A stretch of 64,000 bases of DNA from Puffinus mauretanicus. Taxonomy: Eukaryota > Chordata > Aves > Procellariiformes > Procellariidae. A program made the translations under genes and the position numbers. The stretch spans positions 248,001 through 312,000 of the forward strand of contig JAJKFH010000927.1 in NCBI GenBank assembly GCA_023333565.1, written 5' to 3'. Shown here piece by piece: positions 13,201 through 24,600 of the stretch; position 1 is the first letter of the stretch; each line of letters begins with the position of its first letter. The notes under the pieces are model-generated. The model had not been told where the DNA came from, did no database searches, and worked only from the letters and a program-made list of their open reading frames with translations.

Positions 13201-14586
13201 TGTCAATAAGAAGGATTTTGAAGGTAGCTACCAGTAATTGATATTTCTAGTCCAGCTCACTTCTGGAATAGTATCTTGTACAGTGTTTGCTTTCCATAAC
13301 ATTTGGAATAATGTTTTATTATATAAAATGGGTTGCTGGTGCTCTTTATTAATACACATCTTTGCGTAATAAAAGCTGTGCAGAGCAATATGGTTCAGAA
13401 ATTAACTTTGAAGAAAAGAATTACATTGCTATTTGTATGTCTCATGACATTTTTAGTGAGTCTTTCAATACAGCAATGCTACTTAGCACTTACCTACACA
13501 GCACTCCAAAAGTACCCAGAATATCATCCCTAATTAAGTGTCCTACTGAAATGCTTTTTCCTGACCTAAGAGCAGAGTGGGAGAGTTTTTTCTGTACATA
13601 CCAGTGGAAATGGAAAGCATTTCATAGAAGAGTAGAAAGCACTTTCTTGAGTTACCATCAACTACCAGCAGGTACTTTCCTCCTACCATGGGCAATGGCA
13701 CCATGTTGTCCTTTCAAAACACATCACCTTCTCTAGTGTTTACCCTTTTTTCTGCCTAATGTCTTGAAAGATGAAATTTCTCATTGGCCTTAATTTAGTC
13801 TTGCATCGGCTGATGTAGTTTGCAATCATTTAATTTTTGTCTACAAGTAATAAGCATAATGATTGGTATCTTAACCCTATGAGTGCACAGAAGATCCCTA
13901 TTGACATGAGACCAAGCTTATTTAATGTTTGTTTGGTTTTTCTTAAAGAAACTTAAATGCTGATTTCCTTCCCCCCCTCCCCCCAGTAGTCTGACACCTA
14001 TATTGAGTCTATTCTATATCTGATTTCTGCCCCTTTAGTTCTTCACCTTCTATTGTAAAAATCCTTTTTTTAATCCTTCCGTCCTCTTCAAGCTGGCTCT
14101 TAAATCGAAAAAAAACCTTTGTGGATTGGATATTTGTCTGGGAGGGGAGCAAACCTGTGACCTGAAAGCTTTACCTCCAGATTTTCAAGGATGTTAGCAG
14201 ACTTAGCGCAGTTATATCTACATAATCTTTATTTCATTGAGTTCTTTTGGCCATTCTGGTACTAGTTCATGCAGAGCCTTCTGCCTCCTGTTCTGCTTAT
14301 GGTTCCCCTCCGTTCCCCGTGGCCAGGAGAGGATGCAGGGCATAGTCAGGTCCTGGGGACAGTTGCATGCACAGCATGTTTCAGTATTGGTGATTTTTTT
14401 CTGGGAGACCATCTCCCTCTCCTGCTCGCTTGCTTGCTTGCTTACTCCTGAGGGAGTAGGAAGGAGACATTCTGTGTAGTGTGAATAGTGGGGCTTGGGG
14501 CAGAGCAGCAAATTCACTGGAGAGAGGCAGATCCTAATGCTACAATTTGCCCATTTCGGAATGATCGTTTCTTTAGTTTAGGAAAC

Positions 14587-15339
14587 GGCTTAGACAGGTG
14601 CACTCTTCGCTGGGTAAAAAACTGGCTGGACGGCCGAGCCCAGAGAGTTGTGGTGAATGGAGTTAAATCCAGCTGGCGGCCGGTCACAAGCGGTGTTCCC
14701 CAGGGCTCAGTACTGGGGCCGGTCCTGTTCAATATCTTTATCCACGATCTGGACGAGGGGATCGAGTGCTCCCTCAGTAAGTCTGCAGATGACACCAAGT
14801 TGGGCAGGAGTGTTGATCTGCTCGAGGGTAGAAAGGCTCTGCAGAGGGACCTGGACAGGCTGGATCAATGGGCTGAGGCCAACTGTATGAGGTTCAACAA
14901 GGCCAAGTGCTGGGTCCTGCACTTGGGTCACAACAACCCCAGGCAACGCTACAGGCTTGGGGAAGAGTGGCTGGAAAGCTGCCCAGAGGAAAAGGACCTG
15001 GGGGTGCTGGTCGACAGCCGGCTGAACATGAGCCGGCAGTGTGCTCAGGTGGCCAAGAAGGCCAACGGCATCCTGGCCTGTATCAGAAATAGTGTGGCCA
15101 GCAGGAGCAGGGAGGTGATCGTGCCCCTGTACTCGGCACTGGTGAGGCCGCACCTCGAATCCTGTGTTCAGTTTTGGGCCCCTCACTACAAGAAGGACAT
15201 GGAGGTGCTGGAGCGTGTCCAGAGGAGGGCAACGAAGCTGGTGAAGGGCCTGGAGCACAAGTCTTATGAGGAGCGGCTGAGGGAACTGGCGTTGTTTAGC
15301 CTGGAGAAGAGGAGGCTGAGGGGAGGAAGGAGGTTGTAG
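14587..15339 (+). pseudogene. CR1 ORF2 reverse transcriptase fragment, first frame
   Basis: Open frame of about 250 codons derived from CR1 ORF2 (reverse transcriptase palm, thumb and linker). Upstream codons from 14488 are flanking intron that happens to be open. It contains PQGSVLGP and ADDT; the residue preceding ADD is serine where active CR1 copies have phenylalanine or tyrosine, so polymerase activity would be doubtful even without truncation. It ends at a TAG (15337-15339) created by a frameshift. No start codon belonging to the element remains. Confidence 0.9.
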
Positions 15340-15343
15340 CGAG

Positions 15344-15559
15344 GTGGGGGTCGGTCTCTTCTCCCAAGTAACAAGCGATAGGACGAGAGGAAATGGCCTC
15401 AAGTTGCGCCAAGGGAGGTTTAGATTGGACATTAGGAGAAATTTCTTTACTGCAAGAGTGGTCAGGCGTTGGAACAGGCTGCCCAGGGAAGTGGTTGAGT
15501 CGCCATCCCTGGAAGTATTTAAAAGACGTTTAGATGAGGTGCTTAGGGACATGGTGTAG
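15344..15559 (+). pseudogene. CR1 ORF2 C-terminal fragment, shifted frame
   Basis: Continuation of the same CR1 ORF2 in a different frame after a small deletion near 15315-15345. It carries the conserved C-terminal block with [20 protein letters not shown] and [18 protein letters not shown], and ends at the TAG at 15557-15559, followed by about 80 bases of 3' tail. It is part of the dead LINE copy, not an independent gene. Confidence 0.9.
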
Positions 15560-15638
15560 TGGGTATGGTGGTGTTGGGTTGACGGTTGGACTCGATGATC
15601 TTAGAGGTCTTTTCCAACCTTAATGATTCTATGATTCT

Positions 15639-18600
15639 TAGTGCCATATAGCAGCAAAACCCTGACTGCCACACTGAAAGCTTAAATAGGGATCAGTTCC
15701 ATTCCAGCGCACTATGATCAGGACCTGGCAAGTGGAGGGGCAAACAGAGCTAGAACTTGGCACTAGAAGTTTGCATCTGTTACTGAAGGGTGATTGCACT
15801 TAACAAAGGTTGCAAACGAAAACCTCAGTTAACTTGCTATGGCAGGTTTCAAGGCTCTCTGTGCAGCAGGACCAGAACAGAGGATCTGGCATTGATTTGT
15901 TTGGGGTTTTCATGTAATTACAATTTTCATTGCTATCTGCAGTTGGCATAAATTCCTGTATTCAAAAAAGGGGTTGGTTTTTTCGGTTGCCAGTTGTAAT
16001 ACTGCTGTTGACAAACAGAGATGTTATAAAAGAGAAATCCAATATAGTGTAGTTACTCAGATGCCTCTTTTTTTTTAATTGCTTTATAATCTGCTCAGAT
16101 GCTTAATTCTGAAAACAAAATGACAAAATTGTTTGGTTGAAGCTTCTAGAGTTTAATTCTTTTCTAAAAAAGGGCATACTGGTTTTAATTTTAAAGGTAC
16201 AAAAAAGAATGAGCATTACATTCAGGACTAAATTTTGTCAACCGTTGCATCAAATAACTCACTGCTGACTACTGAAATATACATCACAAAATAGCTACAA
16301 AGAATAATTCTCAGTCTGAGTTTATATTAAGAGAGGAAATACATTAAAAAAAGAAAGCATACAGGAGAAAGATCTCTTACAATCATTCTTTTTCTGCCAT
16401 CCTGTAGGAAATATAGGTAAACCATTAAGTCTCAGGAAAAACCTTTGGTCTCCTTTACTCATGGTTTGCTTTTTTCTTTTCTCTTTTTGTGTATAAAGTA
16501 TGGGTGTAGTGTGCCGGAGTCACTGTGTTATCACCTGTTAAGTGTCATGCATGACACATCCCATTACAGATCCTGTGAAACTGGAGCCGTTTGAAGTAAA
16601 ACTTCCCATTCAAGTGTCAATTGAAGCGTGGGTTTTATTCGCTTTTTTGACGGAGGTTGTTCTTTTACTGTCTCCTAAAATAACTCTGATATTTGTTTTT
16701 ATTTAGGAGAGGAAAAGGTAAGAATATATGGCTAGAGGCTGGGAAGATAGCAAGCTGGTGGGGGCGGGGGGAGCTAGAAAAGGGAGCTGGGGTGGGGGAG
16801 AAGGGAGGCTGGGCATGTGGCGAGGTGCGGAGACGCAGCGTGGGGAGGGCTGACACAACCGAGGGGGGCTGGCTTGTGCTGATCTAGGGCAGTGGATCCG
16901 GAAACCACATGAGAAAGAAAAGGGTGGCAGCCAGCATTGCAGTAAAGAAAACTCTGCTTTTCTTTAAAACAAACAAAACCAACAAACTAAAAAAAAAGCA
17001 CCAAACCCCCACACCTAGGAAACTGTATCTACAAACTCTGTTAAAAGAATGTAACTTCGAAGGTTTAAGGTGTTTGAAGTAGGAAATGCTAGCTCTAAGG
17101 AAGCCTGCAGAGGCAACTCAGACCCTTTAGTGGATGCTGATGGTGTGAGACCTACATAATCAAAACCTAATTCTTCCCAAAGACTTTACTTTCAGAGCAC
17201 AAGAGGGATCTGCTTAAGGGTAACGACGGCTGTTGTATAAGGCCCAACCCTTGCCTCATTTATTGTTGAAGTTGTAAGGTGTGTAGCTGTTTGGTATATT
17301 CTGGTTGGAGGATGTAATGTTAGTGGTGTAGATGATCTCAGGAAAAAAGAAACATCATCTTCTGTTTTCTAGCCATTAAATGCTGCTTGAATTATTTTCT
17401 AGCTGTGCCTGTACCTCAGAATTGCTGGGGGTGGGGAGGTGTCTTTAAATGACACGCAATGAGATAGTGTGTTCTTCACCTTGTTGGTGCCTGACCTGCA
17501 CGTGTGCTGATTTGCAGAAGTGCTGAACGTATTCAGGCTGCAACCAAAGTCGGTGGCAACAGTGCTGTGAGCCCGCGAAATGCTAGATGTTAAGTGTTTA
17601 GAAGAGGGAGTGGAGGGCAGGGGAATCAGGTCTTAAGAATCTTAACATGGGAACCTGAATTGATCTTCATCCTTCTGGTTCAGTTCCTTGTCTCTGAGGC
17701 ACAGATAATACACGTTTCTCTTAAAATGACATCATTAGTGTTTATTAAAAAAATTTACTACTTTATAAGGTGTTTCGGAGAAAGATGCATGAAGGAGTGT
17801 TTAATGCTGGTGTCAGAGCATTAAAGTGTGTATTGAATAAGAAAGGGGGGTAATTGCTGTACATGTGGAAGAAAATATTTGTAGATATTTCCTGAAAGAA
17901 GGAAGCTGGAGTTTTGTAAATAAAATTTTAATGATGTATTTGGGACATAAAGTGATAGTCTATTACAATGAATGCATAGAAAGAGATAAGTTAACGATGG
18001 ACACCTCTGCTGTGGCATTCTCCAAGCCTAAGCGCCTTACTTTGCAATGTTAATAGTACTCTTTTAAGGTCATTTTTTTGTATATAATTTTAATACATAG
18101 TCTGTTGCTTTAACCACTTTCATTAAAATTTCATGAGCCTTTTCAGAAAATCAGACAGAAAAATGCAAATAAATAATGCATTTTATTTAGTATGTAGTAG
18201 ATACAGTATTACTGTATGTGTAAACAAATAAAATGTTTCTTTATTAATATAGCAAGCTATATAGAAAGATCCTGCTGTAATCTATAAACCACATATGCTT
18301 TAAAGAATTGCTTTGACTTCAAGTAGCTAGTGCTGGGCCTAAACCTCTGGATTTGGAGCGATATAGAGTGATACTATAAAAAGATTACGCATCTTAGCTA
18401 TTGTAAATAAAATGGGGGGTCATGAGTTACAGGGCACAAGATTGAAGTGGAAATCTTAAAGCATTCATTTTCCGAAACTTAATATTTTATAAAATCCGAT
18501 CCCTATATAGACTCGCTGCTTGCCTAGTTTCCCTTTTCATTTTCTACCCGTCTTCTTCCCTTCATGGAAGAGAGCCCACAAGTAATCTTTTAAAATTCTG

Positions 18601-21600
18601 ACCTGCGCGCTCACCAGTCAGCACCGTGGTACGTGTCTGTGATTAGCTTACCTGCCTTTTATACCGCTCCTCCACCCTGCAAGACGCCGAACCAACAGAG
18701 AAAGTTCGTGTAGGTAGTGAATGCTATTAGTGACAGGAGATGTAGGTATGTACTTGATTGCTTCAAGGCTGAATAACGTGTTCATTTAACTTCTGTTTGA
18801 TGAGAAAAACCCCAGCTTCCTGGCACCATATATGCAAATCAAAACAACCCTCTTTCCGTGTTTTTTTTAGGTTGTTGGTTGTTTTGGTTTTTGATTTTTT
18901 TTTTAGGGGAGTCTTGACAAGGTTCTGACACCTTTTTGTATGTTTAGTACTTTGTTTCAACTGGAGATGCAAGAACCTTCTGATACTCACCTAGAGTAAA
19001 AGAAAGAGTATAACGATCAAATGTAGAGTGAACTCTGCCCTTGTTTGTTTTGAGCAGCTACTGACCTTGCAGGTAGTCCTGCTCATTTCAGTGTTCCTCA
19101 AACCTCAGCAACAATAAATGGTTTTGCAACAGTAACTCCTTTCAGACCTACATGACTTGGCATTAAAAGCTCCACCTCTTTCCTTCTATCTTTTGTCTTG
19201 TTACAGCAAATACTTTGTGATCCAAACTGAAAGAAGGGAACTTAAACATTTTTAAGGAAGCTTTTATAGCTAAAGAAGCAGAGGCAGTAATTCTTCTCCC
19301 AGCTTAATGATGAGTTACACTTACAGTGTATGAAGAGTCTTCACTTGCACTGTAATTTGCATTAGCAGAACAGAGTGCCCATTTTGTTAGTGATTTTTGG
19401 AAAATGGGAACTAGGAACGACTGCTTGAATAGATAGAATCAATAAACAACGAAAAGGCCAACAATACTAGAACAACTAATACTGAAATATGCTTTTGCAA
19501 TTTGAGCTTTCGTTGTTTGTTATCTTTGGTAGGGAATTGTTCTTAAACTTCAAATAGAATTCCTTAGTACCTTCATATAAATCAATTGCCTGTAGTTTTC
19601 AGTTAAGCAGTTTAATTGCTTAATCAGGCTAAGAAAACCTAGTGATTAAAATTTAACAGTCATATGGTATAAGGCAATATCAATATTCATTCCTACTCAA
19701 GGTACCTGTTTTAGATCAAACTGAATGAACTAGCAGGTAGTATGTTTGTTATGTGCTTTAGCATACAGGAATATCGTTTAAGTCTTCTCGAAGAGTTAAG
19801 AGCACAGACATTGAAGAATGACAGTCAGCAATAAGACTATTAAAGCTGTCACAAAATACCAACTCTAAATCAGAGGGCTTTTAAAAACAGATTTAAGGGT
19901 TGTTTGGGTTTTTTTAATAATCTATTTGGAGAAAAATTAACCCATCCTGTGAACAGCACCTAAGCAAGAAGGGACCATTCTGTCAGAACTGGCTTGAAAT
20001 AAACAAATAGCAAAAACAGTTTAAGAGAACATCAGGAAATTCTGTGCTCAGCTCTTCTATGTTGCTGTTCAGAAGAAATGAACCACTAATGTCATCTTTA
20101 AAAGGTGAGGAAGGAACTTGTTATTAGCTCTGTTCTGGGCTGATGCTTGCAACTTTCATTGAAATACTGTACTTACCTTAACAATTCAGGTTCAATCTGA
20201 ATGTGAAACCTGAGTAAATTAATATTGTGCCAAAACATCTGTTTTTTCTGTTTAAAATAGAAAACATCTGAAGCGTAAGAGCATAAAGGGAATGTAGCAG
20301 GAGATGAACTGTGCTTTACAAAGTGTTGACAAATCGTAAATAAATCACTGCAGAAACAGAGGTCTATAGTCTTGCCACTCAAAAGAGAGCCAGTATTGCA
20401 GAAATACAAGTAGGCTTGATCAAAAATTATTAGAGGTACTGAATATTATTCTGTTTCGAGTTGGTATAACACCAAGTGCAGTGAGGTTTTGGCCCATGAT
20501 TAGAGAGGTTCTGTGTGGTTTCATAATGCAAGTAATGGAGAATTGATAAGAACAGGAAGCAGTGTCATCTTTATTTTGAGGTTTGTTTTTTTGTTTGTTT
20601 GTTGTTCTGGACACCTTTCATCTGTACACAGCCCAAGAAGATAACAGTGGTCATAGCAGATCAGATAAAAAGTCTGTATAGCCCGTGTCCTCTTTCTGAC
20701 GCCACCAAACGCTAATGCCTAACGAGAAATACAGAGATATGACAAGTTTATATCTTATTTCTCCAAGAGCTCTCCTTGCCTTCAAATATTCAGGGACTTA
20801 AAGATTGAAGGCAAGAATACTTTCTTTTTATCTGCTAATCTTCAATAGATTTTTGCTTCTCTTGAGTTTTCTTGCTTCCCTTTGAACACATGTAATCTCT
20901 TAGTATCCACAACAAAAAAAATTATTCACATAAATGTTTATCAGGGTTGTTGCTGTGAAGAGAAATTATGATTGATTACCTGCTACTTTCTTTTTCTCTT
21001 ACAGCAAGATATGAACCCAACTAGTAGCTTCCTGCTCCTTCCTGTGGGACTGCTTTTTTGCAGGGGGGCCAATTAAGCATATGGTAGAAGAACCATTACA
21101 TTTTTTTATTTTAATAACATTAACCTCAGTGTTTCAAAATCTGATTTTAGTTTTCTCACTGAAGTAAATTCTTTAGTATGTATCACTATCCAATATGAGG
21201 ATTGATACGCTCATTAAAGGTTGAGGGAAGAACTTGCCAAGCAGCTCTGATTAACTGTGTGATCATATGCGTGAAGTTTTACGAATTATATAAATATTGA
21301 TGTAATTGATTGCCATAAGTCTATACCCAACCACAGGATGACTTGTTTTGCATTATCTTCTTGAGGAAATGGAATGGCACGCGTTTCACAGATTAACCAA
21401 GTTTCCTTCTTTTGCAGAGGAAATACTGGTCCACAGTCAGAAAGACTAAAGAAGGCAAAAATATTTCACAAAAAATAGGATACAGGGCAGAATACAGATG
21501 CAAGTGTTCACTCTTCACACAGAAGAAACAAAAAGTTAGTGTAATTGTATAGATGCTAAAAGTTTTTCATGTAAGGTAATCATTGAACACGAGAGCTATT

Positions 21601-24600
21601 TTCTTATACAGTTGGTCAACCTGAAGAAGTTAAACTGCAGCACTAGTCGCTGTGAGAAGGCAAAATAAGATGTTCTGATATTGCTAGAGAAATCTGGCAG
21701 ACCTACTTAATATCCTTGAAACTGTTCAAAATGTTTGTGCGCATTTGTTCTTAATGTTTATGAGACTGGCTTTTATTGTAGTTGGAGCAAAAGCTTATAA
21801 TTTCAAGAATATTAGTGATACTCATTTAGTTTTAAGAATCTACTGAAGGGCTAGTAACACAAGTAGTAGTATCTAATTTTTATATTCCCATAGCATTTAG
21901 AAATGCAGCTGAGAAGCAACATGATTGCAAAGAATGAGGTTTTATACCTTTATGTTGTATGACTGTGTGTATATATAGCCAAAATATATTTGCCTTCATG
22001 TGTAAGTAAACTGTGTGTTTATGGACAATATCTGGATTTTGAGGGCAAAGAGAGATCGATGTGCTATCCTTTTAGTATTAAATAAGCCAAATACAAAATT
22101 CAAAATGACATTACTAGAAAGGAAGACATTTATTGTTGCAAACGATTCAGGGTATTACATGGCTATATGTCATTTGCAATATCACATTAGAATTTGAAAA
22201 CTTCATACCTGCTAACTCTCAAGTTAGCATAACAGAAAAGGGTTAACAAAAACACATTTTCTTTTTATTGATTTGTGCTGTATATCTGGCAGCATTTCTT
22301 TGTACACAGATTTATTTCCTGGTTGGTTGATGATCAGCAGTAACTCCTACTTTGCACATTAATATAATTACTCTGTCTCCATGAAGGTGTTCTGGCTAGA
22401 GATGAGGCCCTACTGAAGTTAGCTGTCAGTCTCAAGCAAAACCAAAGCTGCAGATTAGTATTTGAGAAGTTAGTGTCGTCCAGCATATTTTGGATGTATT
22501 CCATCAATCTTGACCAAAGAACTGCTAAAACATCAGCAGAGGAGGAAACCATTACTTAAAATAAGAAAAAGAACAAATCAAAACACACTACTCTGAAAGT
22601 GTTCCTTTAAAAATACGTAAATACTTGTGAATTTTTTTTATACGCTATAGAACTAGAAAAAGAACACCGTGAAAATTTGCTGTAACATAGATAAGTGACT
22701 TCCAGAATTATTTTTTTTTTTTAATCTGGACTGCACTCACCACAGACACACGCAAGATAAAAAATAACCCAGGGAAAACACTGCAGCAAACTACTCCTGT
22801 GAGTTGCAGTTAGCAGAGGTGCTCTTGCCTCAGGAAGTTCACATGATGATGTGCTTAAAGCATGAGGTAATATTTCAAAACTACTGATAATCTATGATGA
22901 TGCATCTTTGTGCTGCTTATACTTCTAAAGTTATTACTTCTTTCCAGACCTGTGGTTCCTTGAGTAAGTAAAAACAGAGCTTTCAAAGAGTAAACAGGCT
23001 CCTACTGAAAGCCATATAAACACATTCATTTCTTCGTAGTCCTTTAGCAGGACTGGGGGGCAACCAGAGATTGCTCTCTGGATTGCTAAAATAATAAAGA
23101 GCTTTTTTTAGCCTACAAATCACTACTTTGAATCCACCACAGGCTGAACTTATTAACATCTGCCACTCATGCTGTAACTTACGTAAAATGAGTTAATGTT
23201 GTCTGACTCTCTGTGGGCAGATATGTGTAATGCCAAAGTATGGTGCCAGTAGAGTACAAAGACCAAAGGACAGATACTCAGCTGCTATAAGCTGGCAGGC
23301 AGTGAAAAAGTGTTGATTTACTCCAGCTGAGGATTTGGCCCCCAGGCTGGAACCACGTTGGAAATGAACCGACCTGTTCCAATTCTAGAGTCCCTGTTAA
23401 TTTGAGCACACTTAGGCTTTGATCTCAGAGTAAGGCTCCTAAAAGTTGTGGTTGCTATGAATTGCTTAGGACCTTGTTCTAGGCAAAGATTGCAGTTCAG
23501 TATGAATTCAGGATATTTCATTGTACTGATCTATTTTGATTGGATTGCTGTCTATTTGAAATAACTGCCTGTTCCTGTAGAACAGTTGCCTTTGTAATAC
23601 CAGATTTTGAATTTTCATCCAAGGATCCAACCACCAAGTAGCTGAAGTAGATCGAATTGGGCACTGAGTTTTGCAACTGATCTGTGGTACTGTATCAGTT
23701 TTCTGATACGGTTGATTAAAAGTCTGATTTCCTGACTGCGTCTTGATATACTCGTAGCTAAACTCTGGTTCATGCTTCAAGAGTGTATGAAGTCACTGAG
23801 CAGAATCATGTGTTTTCCAATAATACTGAGTCCCAGCTTAGAGGAAACCTTTATTTTTCTAAGATAGGCCACCTTGGATTTGTCTGTATTAAAATGTCAG
23901 TTGATTGTGCTTAACCTGTATCAAGTTTCCTTGGTGGCGGTATCACTGTGGCTGCTGCTTACCATACTATTAAACCTGGAGAAATTTGGAATCTTTGATC
24001 GTAATTTAGGATAGTGCTTTGACTTAACTTCTCCAGAAATGTCCCCATTGGTTGATGAGGGATGTCGCCAGGAGGAATTGGAATGACCCTTTCTTCTCTT
24101 TTGACCCTACGCTTTCTGCAGTCTGGTAACATACTACGTTTGGGAGCATATTTGTATCTACTTTCCATTTATTGGGCAAGTGAAAGGGAACAAGGTAACG
24201 TCATTTGTACGTAGGCAAGAAAAATGGATAAGAAAATCTCAAGAAAAGTTCGTTTTCGTTTGCTACTACAGTTAAATCATATCCTAAGTTGTTCCATGCA
24301 GCAATTCCATTAGCTTTTCTAATTTGCCATTTAAACACATTGTAGCAATGCAAAACTGCATATTGAAAAGATCCTAAATACGTAACTTGGTAATTACTAG
24401 AGTAACATCTTCAGGATACTAAAAATTGCTGTAGGGGAAACAAAACTACAGATCTGGGGAGGTTCCCTTTTCCATGGGGGATATTAAAGGCTAGGTGCGC
24501 ATTTGCTAAACATCTGAGAATATAATAAGTTTTCCAAAAATACAGATTTGTGAAACCAGCTTTATTTGATCTCTCATTCACACCTTTGCTGGTTTCTTTG

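Larger units (their letters stand above)
2595..14584 (+). other. PARD3B: PARD3B 32-kb intron, first third
   Basis: Start of the intron between the 45-nt and 207-nt exons (donor GTAAGC at 2595). Mostly AT-rich unique-looking sequence with short homopolymers and a (GTT)/(ATT)-rich simple repeat at about 7229-7270. A G/T-skewed stretch at about 5900-6570 contains many degenerate GGGTTA/GGATTA words. A tetranucleotide run of four CTTG units lies near 14428-14443. I recognise no gene. The 124-aa open frame at 13362-13736 has no family resemblance or splice context and looks like chance. Confidence 0.65.
14585..15638 (+). mobile_element. CR1 LINE, 5'-truncated, reverse transcriptase C-terminal half and 3' end
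   Basis: Non-LTR retrotransposon of the CR1 family, the main LINE of birds, inserted in the PARD3B intron in sense orientation. Sequence similarity begins at about 14585, in the middle of the reverse transcriptase; the endonuclease and the N-terminal half of the polymerase are missing, as is usual for 5'-truncated CR1 copies. Visible blocks include [12 protein letters not shown], the catalytic ADDTK motif, [24 protein letters not shown] and SYEERLREL. The frame stays open to 15339. A small deletion after RRLRGG then shifts it, and the C-terminal part ([13 protein letters not shown] onward) continues in another frame to 15559. The 3' untranslated tail ends at about 15631-15638 with the repeated ATGATTCT/ATTCTATG unit diagnostic of CR1. 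The aromatic residue normally before ADD is serine here. The copy is defective. Confidence 0.95.

Noticed and set aside
13362..13736. 124-codon open frame on +
   Set aside because: Low-quality composition, no recognisable motif, inside a PARD3B intron with no promoter or splice context.
14707..15552. 281-codon open frame on - strand
   Set aside because: It is the antisense shadow of the CR1 reverse transcriptase.
14570..15650. Target-site duplication around the CR1 copy
   Set aside because: Only a weak CTTTAGT/CTTAGT similarity flanks it; CR1 elements commonly lack clear duplications, so I do not annotate one.
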